A stretch of DNA of 17,114 nt, taken from positions 1-17,114 of the forward strand of contig JAHHUC010000048.1 in the NCBI GenBank assembly GCA_020024215.1, given 5' to 3'. Position numbers and translations under genes: made by a program. The notes below the pieces were generated by a model that saw nothing but the letters and a program-made list of their open reading frames with translations, did no database searches and had not been told where the DNA came from. Below, piece after piece: positions 13,793 through 17,114 of this stretch. Position 1 is the stretch's first letter; each line of letters starts with the position of its first letter. The DNA is from Oscillospiraceae bacterium. Its GTDB lineage: Bacteria > Bacillota > Clostridia > Oscillospirales > Ruminococcaceae.

Positions 13793-13942
13793 TCAATCTA
13801 TTTTAAAATGAGCTCGGTATTATTCCGGGCTCATTTTAAGCTTTAAGACAATTCTGTCATCAAGACAATAGGCAATATAGGCTTTAAAGCTGTCGAGGTC
13901 TGAAAAAATTTTCGCAAAAGCATTATACACAGGCTTTTTTAG
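13793..13942 (-). pseudogene. IS3-family transposase (OrfB) 3' remnant
   Basis: The minus strand encodes about 49 codons resembling the extreme C-terminus of IS3/IS150-type transposases: YNAFAKIFSDLDSFKAYI, then YCLDDRIVLKLKMSPE, an in-frame TAA, then YRAHFKID and a final TGA. Functional members read approximately YNNERIQLKLKGMSPVEYRTHF here. The tyrosine-tyrosine-asparagine motif is degraded and the rest of the gene is missing, so this is a fragment, adjacent to and oriented against the IS5 remnant. Confidence 0.7.
13805..13837. terminator. 13-bp inverted repeat inside the IS3 remnant
   Basis: Arms 13805-13817 and 13825-13837 pair with one G-T wobble around a 7-base loop; outer A-run and T-run make it terminator-like in both directions. 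It overlaps the sequence coding KMSPE*YRAHF, so it is at once the end of the old transposase gene and its probable terminator. Confidence 0.6.
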
Positions 13943-14017
13943 AATCTATCTTCAGCAATTTAAGCCGTTATACCATAAGCTTTTGAATTTTTTCTAATAG
14001 TTGATAAAAAATTGCAA

Positions 14018-14058
14018 AAATACCCTCCTCACCTAATTTAAAGGCGAGGAGGGTATTT
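14018..14058 (-). terminator. Terminator of the alcohol dehydrogenase-cobW operon
   Basis: A perfect 13-bp stem (14018-14030 with 14046-14058) with core CCCTCCTC/GAGGAGGG lies about 55 bases past the cobW-like stop codon and, on the minus strand, ends in a run of T. The rest of 13943-14111 shows nothing I can assign. Confidence 0.85.
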
Positions 14059-14111
14059 ATTAACACCTTATTATAAAAGGCTTTTTTCAGTTTTTTGGCG
14101 TGCAAAGCTTT

Positions 14112-15020
14112 TTATCTGTGAAGATTTTTCTGCAATGCCTCTCGCAGCAAGGAACGCTCTAAGCTGCTGCCGATAAACACGGCACGGCTCTGCTCCATCA
14201 TCTCACAGCCTGTTATGCTGTATGTCCTATCAGCCACATCAAAGCGCAGCCAGCCAGCCCCTGCCTGCATAAAGCCTTTAGCACGGCAGATTGAGCCGAA
14301 CACACCGGAAACCACACCATTAAGAAACAAAATCAGCTGATCTGCTGTCTTAAAACTGATATCAGACAAGCCCAAATTTTGAAGATCGCTGTCTGCATCT
14401 GCACCGGGGGGCAATTTTCCCTTTAAGCCCTGCTTTAAAAGCTGCTGCCACCAATCATCCTTCAATCGGGAATAATGCTCGGTGTGCAGCCTTGCAGTCG
14501 GATTTATTTTTCTTATCTTCGACTCCAGCACAGCCAGCTCCTCAGGTGAGGCAGATTCCTCTTTAGACACCAAAACAGTGCCGGCAGCTGCTATCTGATC
14601 TTGATATATTTCCGGAAATTCCTTTAGATATCGGTCGAAGGAATGTCCGTCTAAAATGGTCACCGGGGACAGCAAAATTATTTTTTCATATTGAATTTTA
14701 GCAAGATTTTCTAAAACTTTGCTCAAAAGACCTACTCCGGTAGGCTCGACAATAAGAAATTCCGGATCTATGGTATTGGCTATTGTCAGCACAGACGCAG
14801 CAAAATCCGATTTCATTGAGCAGCATATACAGCCCTCTGTCAGCTCCCATATGTTCAGCTTTTTGGTGCTTTCATCCTGCTGAAGGATTTTACTGTCCAC
14901 GTCCACCTCTCCATATTCATTTTCCATTATGGCAAAATCCCTATGCGTCCTTTGGGCAAGCATCTTGATGAAGGTGGTCTTGCCCGCCCCTAAAAATCCG
15001 GATATAACCAAAACCTTCAT
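14112..15020 (-). CDS. CobW/COG0523-family GTP-dependent metallochaperone
   Basis: This 302-residue cytoplasmic G3E GTPase probably inserts a metal ion (zinc is the best guess; cobalt, nickel or iron possible) into a client protein. It has Walker A GFLGAGKT (8-15), the family motif ENEYGEVDVD (33-42), the metal-binding CxCC in GCICCS (Cys64, 66, 67), and the switch/Walker B region FLIVEPTGVG. The C-terminal domain (about 215-300) ends without the long histidine tract found in many family members. Its ATG overlaps the TGA of the upstream alcohol dehydrogenase gene by one base, so translation is coupled. This argues for a shared purpose, perhaps loading zinc into that enzyme, which is an inference. 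Confidence 0.9.
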   Translation of the reverse strand: MKVLVISGFLGAGKTTFIKMLAQRTHRDFAIMENEYGEVDVDSKILQQDESTKKLNIWELTEGCICCSMKSDFAASVLTIANTIDPEFLIVEPTGVGLLSKVLENLAKIQYEKIILLSPVTILDGHSFDRYLKEFPEIYQDQIAAAGTVLVSKEESASPEELAVLESKIRKINPTARLHTEHYSRLKDDWWQQLLKQGLKGKLPPGADADSDLQNLGLSDISFKTADQLILFLNGVVSGVFGSICRAKGFMQAGAGWLRFDVADRTYSITGCEMMEQSRAVFIGSSLERSLLREALQKNLHR

Positions 15021-16081
15021 CAGTCACACAGCTTGACAACAGGCTTAATCAAATCCTTAGGCTTGTCTCTCATAAGGAACAGTGCTTCCTCTATATGCTC
15101 CCAGCCCTCAAAGATGTGTGTAGCCAGCGGATGCACATCCAGCTTTCCTGAGGCAACCAAAGCACCCAGCTTTTCCATGCGCAGACGGCCTCCCGGCATC
15201 AAACCGCCACGGATGTCCTTATGTCCCATGCCAACTCCCCACTCTACACGAGGTATGGTAACATAGGTTCCGCTTCCCAGATAGTTGACATTTCCGATGG
15301 TTCCGCCGGGCTTAAGGCACTTGACAGCAGCCTCAAATGTCTCACACTCTCCTCCGGCTATTATGATTTTATCCACGCCCTTGCCATTTGTCATAGCAAG
15401 AACCTGCTCGTCAATAGGTCCGTTTCTGTAACTTACAAAATCGGTGGCTCCATAGCCCTTTGCCGCCTCAACGCACACCGGACGAGTTCCGACTGCAATT
15501 ATTCTTGAAGCTCCGCGAAGGGATGCGCCGGCTACGGCCATCAAGCCCACAGGGCCTATGCCCACAACCAGAACTGTATCGCCAAACTGAACATCAGCCA
15601 GCTCTACACCATGAAATCCGGTGGGAACCATGTCCGACAGCATGCAGGCATCAACCGGGCTTATGGCATCCGGCAGCAAGGCCAGATTTCCGTCAGCATC
15701 GTTCACATGGAAAAAGTCTGAGAACACGCCATCTTTGAAGTTAGAGAACTTCCAGCCGGCAAGCATACCGCCGGAATGCATGGCATAGCCTGCCTGCGCC
15801 TCTAAGGAATTCCAATCCGGAGTGATTGCCGGAACAAGAACACGGTCGCCGGGCTTGAAATCCTTTACCAGCTGGCCTACCTCAACAATTTCAGCGCAGC
15901 ACTCATGACCTAATATCATGTTGTGGCGTTCTCCGATGGCGCCCTCCCACAGCGTATGAACATCAGAGGTACAAATAGCAACGGCAAGGGGCTTGCAGAT
16001 AGCATCCAGCGGTCCGCATACAGGACGTTCCTTCTCTATCCACCCGGATTCGCCAATTTTGAGCATTGCATAACCTTTCAT
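15020..16081 (-). CDS. adh: NADP-dependent zinc secondary alcohol dehydrogenase
   Basis: This 353-residue enzyme reversibly oxidises secondary alcohols such as 2-propanol or 2-butanol to ketones with NADP. It is clearly of the Thermoanaerobacter brockii/Clostridium beijerinckii type: same length and near-identical blocks such as EGAIGERHNMILGHE, SGGMLAGWKFSN and KPKDLIKPVV. Catalytic zinc ligands Cys37, His59 and Asp150 are present, with Glu60. The nucleotide fold has GIGPVG (174-179), and Gly198-Thr199-Arg200 plus Tyr218 occupy the positions that bind the NADP phosphate (Ser199 in the T. brockii enzyme is Thr here). AAAGGAG lies 7 bases before the ATG. It heads a two-gene operon with the CobW-type gene. 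Confidence 0.95.
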   Translation of the reverse strand: MKGYAMLKIGESGWIEKERPVCGPLDAICKPLAVAICTSDVHTLWEGAIGERHNMILGHECCAEIVEVGQLVKDFKPGDRVLVPAITPDWNSLEAQAGYAMHSGGMLAGWKFSNFKDGVFSDFFHVNDADGNLALLPDAISPVDACMLSDMVPTGFHGVELADVQFGDTVLVVGIGPVGLMAVAGASLRGASRIIAVGTRPVCVEAAKGYGATDFVSYRNGPIDEQVLAMTNGKGVDKIIIAGGECETFEAAVKCLKPGGTIGNVNYLGSGTYVTIPRVEWGVGMGHKDIRGGLMPGGRLRMEKLGALVASGKLDVHPLATHIFEGWEHIEEALFLMRDKPKDLIKPVVKLCD

Positions 16082-16101
16082 AGTAATTCTCCTTTCTGCA
16101 A

Positions 16102-16116
16102 TGTAAATTATTTACA
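16102..16116. promoter_or_regulatory. Palindrome TGTAAA-TTA-TTTACA, candidate operator
   Basis: It lies 20-35 bases upstream of the dehydrogenase start, downstream of its probable promoter, where a repressor would block transcription. It only loosely resembles redox-sensing Rex boxes (TTGTTAA-N4-TTAACAA), so the regulator is unassigned. Confidence 0.4.
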
Positions 16117-16151
16117 ACTTAGTTTCACCTAACTTGATGTAATTTATTTAG

Positions 16152-16181
16152 ATTATACAGGAAAACATTAAAAAAACGCAA
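16152..16181 (-). promoter_or_regulatory. Candidate promoter of the dehydrogenase-cobW operon
   Basis: On the minus strand a perfect TATAAT (16157-16152) lies 18 bases from TTGCGT (16181-16176), a 4-of-6 match to the -35 consensus. The start point near 16145 gives a 60-base leader. Confidence 0.55.
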
Positions 16182-16553
16182 TCAGCGGATTTAACAATTT
16201 TACAGGTATAATTATATTTATATTTCCGTAATTTGAGTATGATTTATCCAATTTTTATGCAAATATTAAAGGTTATACGCAAAACCCCCTCATATACCTA
16301 TTCACATAAGCAGCCTTGTGATAAAATCTGCCTCTTTAATTTTTTTATCCAAAATTTACATAATATCAAAAATTGGAAATAAGGCTCTTTGCTTTTAATA
16401 TTCCTTAAAGCAAAAAAACTATACTTTACAGTTTATTTTCACATAAAACAGTTTAAATAAAGTCAAGAATGAGAAAGTATTGCGCAATATTGCAGACAAT
16501 AATATTTTATATTATACTCAAGATTAGCAAAAACTCTGAATTTCTTGATTTAA
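16182..16553. other. AT-rich intergenic stretch
   Basis: Between the dehydrogenase promoter and the tracrRNA terminator I see very AT-rich sequence with short palindromes (for example ATTGCGCAAT near 16480-16490) but no gene, no CRISPR repeat units and no recognised RNA. Confidence 0.5.
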
Positions 16554-16675
16554 GATAAAAAAATAACCTCTGCTTAAAGCAGAGGCAGCCTCACACACTG
16601 TGAGTGCCGCTAAGGCGGCGGTTTGGATAAATCTTTATTTGAACATATAGTGTAAATGTCATAAGGTAATATGAC
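16554..16675 (-). ncRNA. tracrRNA of the type II CRISPR-Cas system
   Basis: The RNA of about 120 bases would guide crRNA maturation and bind Cas9. On the minus strand, from the 5' end: an anti-repeat candidate (about 16675-16638); a bridge GTTCAAATAAAG and ATTTATCC that resembles the nexus region of other tracrRNAs (AAAUAAGG-like); a hairpin GCCGC/GCGGC (16619-16606); a hairpin CTCACA/TGTGAG (16604-16590); and a terminator hairpin CCTCTGC/GCAGAGG (16585-16567) followed by TTATTTTTTTA. Its promoter lies at 16682-16710 and cas9 starts 53 bases away in the other direction. Position, promoter, three stem-loops and terminator all fit. The anti-repeat is unverified because no repeat array is in the window. 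Confidence 0.8.
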
Positions 16676-16681
16676 TTTATC

Positions 16682-16710
16682 ATGTTATCACATTAAAAAA
16701 TATTTGTCAA
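16682..16710 (-). promoter_or_regulatory. tracrRNA promoter
   Basis: On the minus strand TTGACA (16710-16705) is 17 bases from TAACAT (16687-16682), which carries a TGA extension just upstream. The start point near 16675 defines the tracrRNA 5' end. It lies within the short gap before the cas9 ribosome binding site. Confidence 0.75.
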
Positions 16711-16728
16711 TATATAGGAGGTTTCATT

Positions 16729-17114
16729 ATGAAGGATTACTATGTAGGACTGGATGTGGGCACTGATTCTGTTGGCTGGGCGGTCACAAACAAGGATTAC
16801 TCACTCTGCAAATTTAAAGGCAATGCTATGTGGGGGGTACGGCTTTTAGAGGAGAGCAAAACAGCCGGGGAAAGGCGCAGCTTCAGAACATCAAGAAGGA
16901 GAAATGAAAGAAACAGATTCCGCATAGACTCCCTGCAAATGCTGTTTGATAAAGAAATTTCTAAAATCGACCCCGCCTTCTTTATAAGATTAAAGGAAAG
17001 CAATCTTTATGAGGAGGACAAAAAGGCCGCAGGCAAATATTCTGTGTTCAATGATATTTCCTACACAGACAGGGACTATCACAAGGCATATCCCACAATA
17101 TATCACCTCAGGAA
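16729..17114 (+). CDS. cas9: CRISPR-associated endonuclease Cas9, N-terminal part (cut by window end)
   Basis: The first 128 codons of Cas9, the RNA-guided double-strand DNA nuclease, are present; the gene continues beyond the window. RuvC-I is clear: YYVGLDVGTDSVGWAV at 4-19, with catalytic Asp9. The Arg-rich bridge helix follows at about 46-66 (RRSFRTSRRRNERNRFRI), after the MWGVRLLEES stretch found in many Firmicutes Cas9 proteins. The beginning of the recognition lobe includes the conserved YPTIYHLR near the window edge. An AGGAGG site 7 bases before the ATG fixes the start. The N-terminal pattern looks most like subtype II-A, but cas1, cas2, csn2 and the repeats are out of view, so the subtype is not proven. 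Confidence 0.96.
   Translation, partial: MKDYYVGLDVGTDSVGWAVTNKDYSLCKFKGNAMWGVRLLEESKTAGERRSFRTSRRRNERNRFRIDSLQMLFDKEISKIDPAFFIRLKESNLYEEDKKAAGKYSVFNDISYTDRDYHKAYPTIYHLR

Noticed and set aside
14165..14180. GCCGATAA in the cobW-like gene as a flagellar sigma factor promoter
   Set aside because: It lies inside a coding region on the opposite strand to the gene, with no suitable -35 or downstream gene; a chance match.
16621..16680. A CRISPR repeat array upstream of cas9
   Set aside because: Only one repeat-like unit is present, and it lies within the tracrRNA transcript as the anti-repeat; no spacers or second unit are seen.

Overview
The window looks like chromosomal DNA of an anaerobic, motile, low- to mid-GC Clostridia (Firmicutes), possibly a gut species. 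The basis is strong AGGAGG-type ribosome binding sites, consensus sigma-A promoters, Clostridia-type chemoreceptors, a Thermoanaerobacter/Clostridium-type NADP-dependent secondary alcohol dehydrogenase, and a cas9 start with Firmicutes character. The species cannot be named from the sequence alone.

Layout. (1) 1-275 is the 3' end of a methyl-accepting chemotaxis protein (MCP), followed by a bidirectional terminator. (2) 615-8778 is a small-molecule or metal-complex module. It holds a SAM-dependent O-methyltransferase, a divergent ATC-hydrolase-family protein, an AraC-type regulator and a complete Opp/Nik-type ABC importer whose genes run leftward in the order binding lipoprotein, permease, permease, ATPase, ATPase. 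The importer has a perfect-consensus promoter (TTGACA-N17-TATAAT) about 300 bases upstream of its first gene, giving a long, hairpin-rich leader. (3) 9290-13021 is the most unusual part. A tyrosine recombinase gene is followed by three copies of a 24-base palindromic site, two in one orientation and one in the other. Between the inverted copies lie about 250 bp carrying a near-consensus promoter and a strong bidirectional terminator. To the right lie a divergent CheW-like gene and a full-length MCP gene. This reads as a self-contained DNA inversion switch that could phase-vary a chemoreceptor pair.

(4) 13200-13942 is a graveyard of two insertion sequences: an IS5-family remnant on the plus strand and an IS3-family 3' remnant on the minus strand. 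(5) 14112-16081 is a leftward two-gene operon, a zinc-type NADP-dependent secondary alcohol dehydrogenase followed, with a 1-base stop/start overlap, by a CobW/COG0523 metallochaperone GTPase. (6) 16554-17114 is the start of a type II CRISPR-Cas locus. A tracrRNA with its own promoter and terminator is transcribed leftward, and cas9 begins rightward at 16729 and runs off the window.

How the parts may work together: the AraC protein is the obvious candidate regulator of the importer and of the divergent enzyme pair; the recombinase is the obvious candidate for flipping its adjacent sites; and the GTPase may supply metal to the dehydrogenase made from the same mRNA. These three links are inferences from context. 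The gene identities rest mostly on clear motifs.
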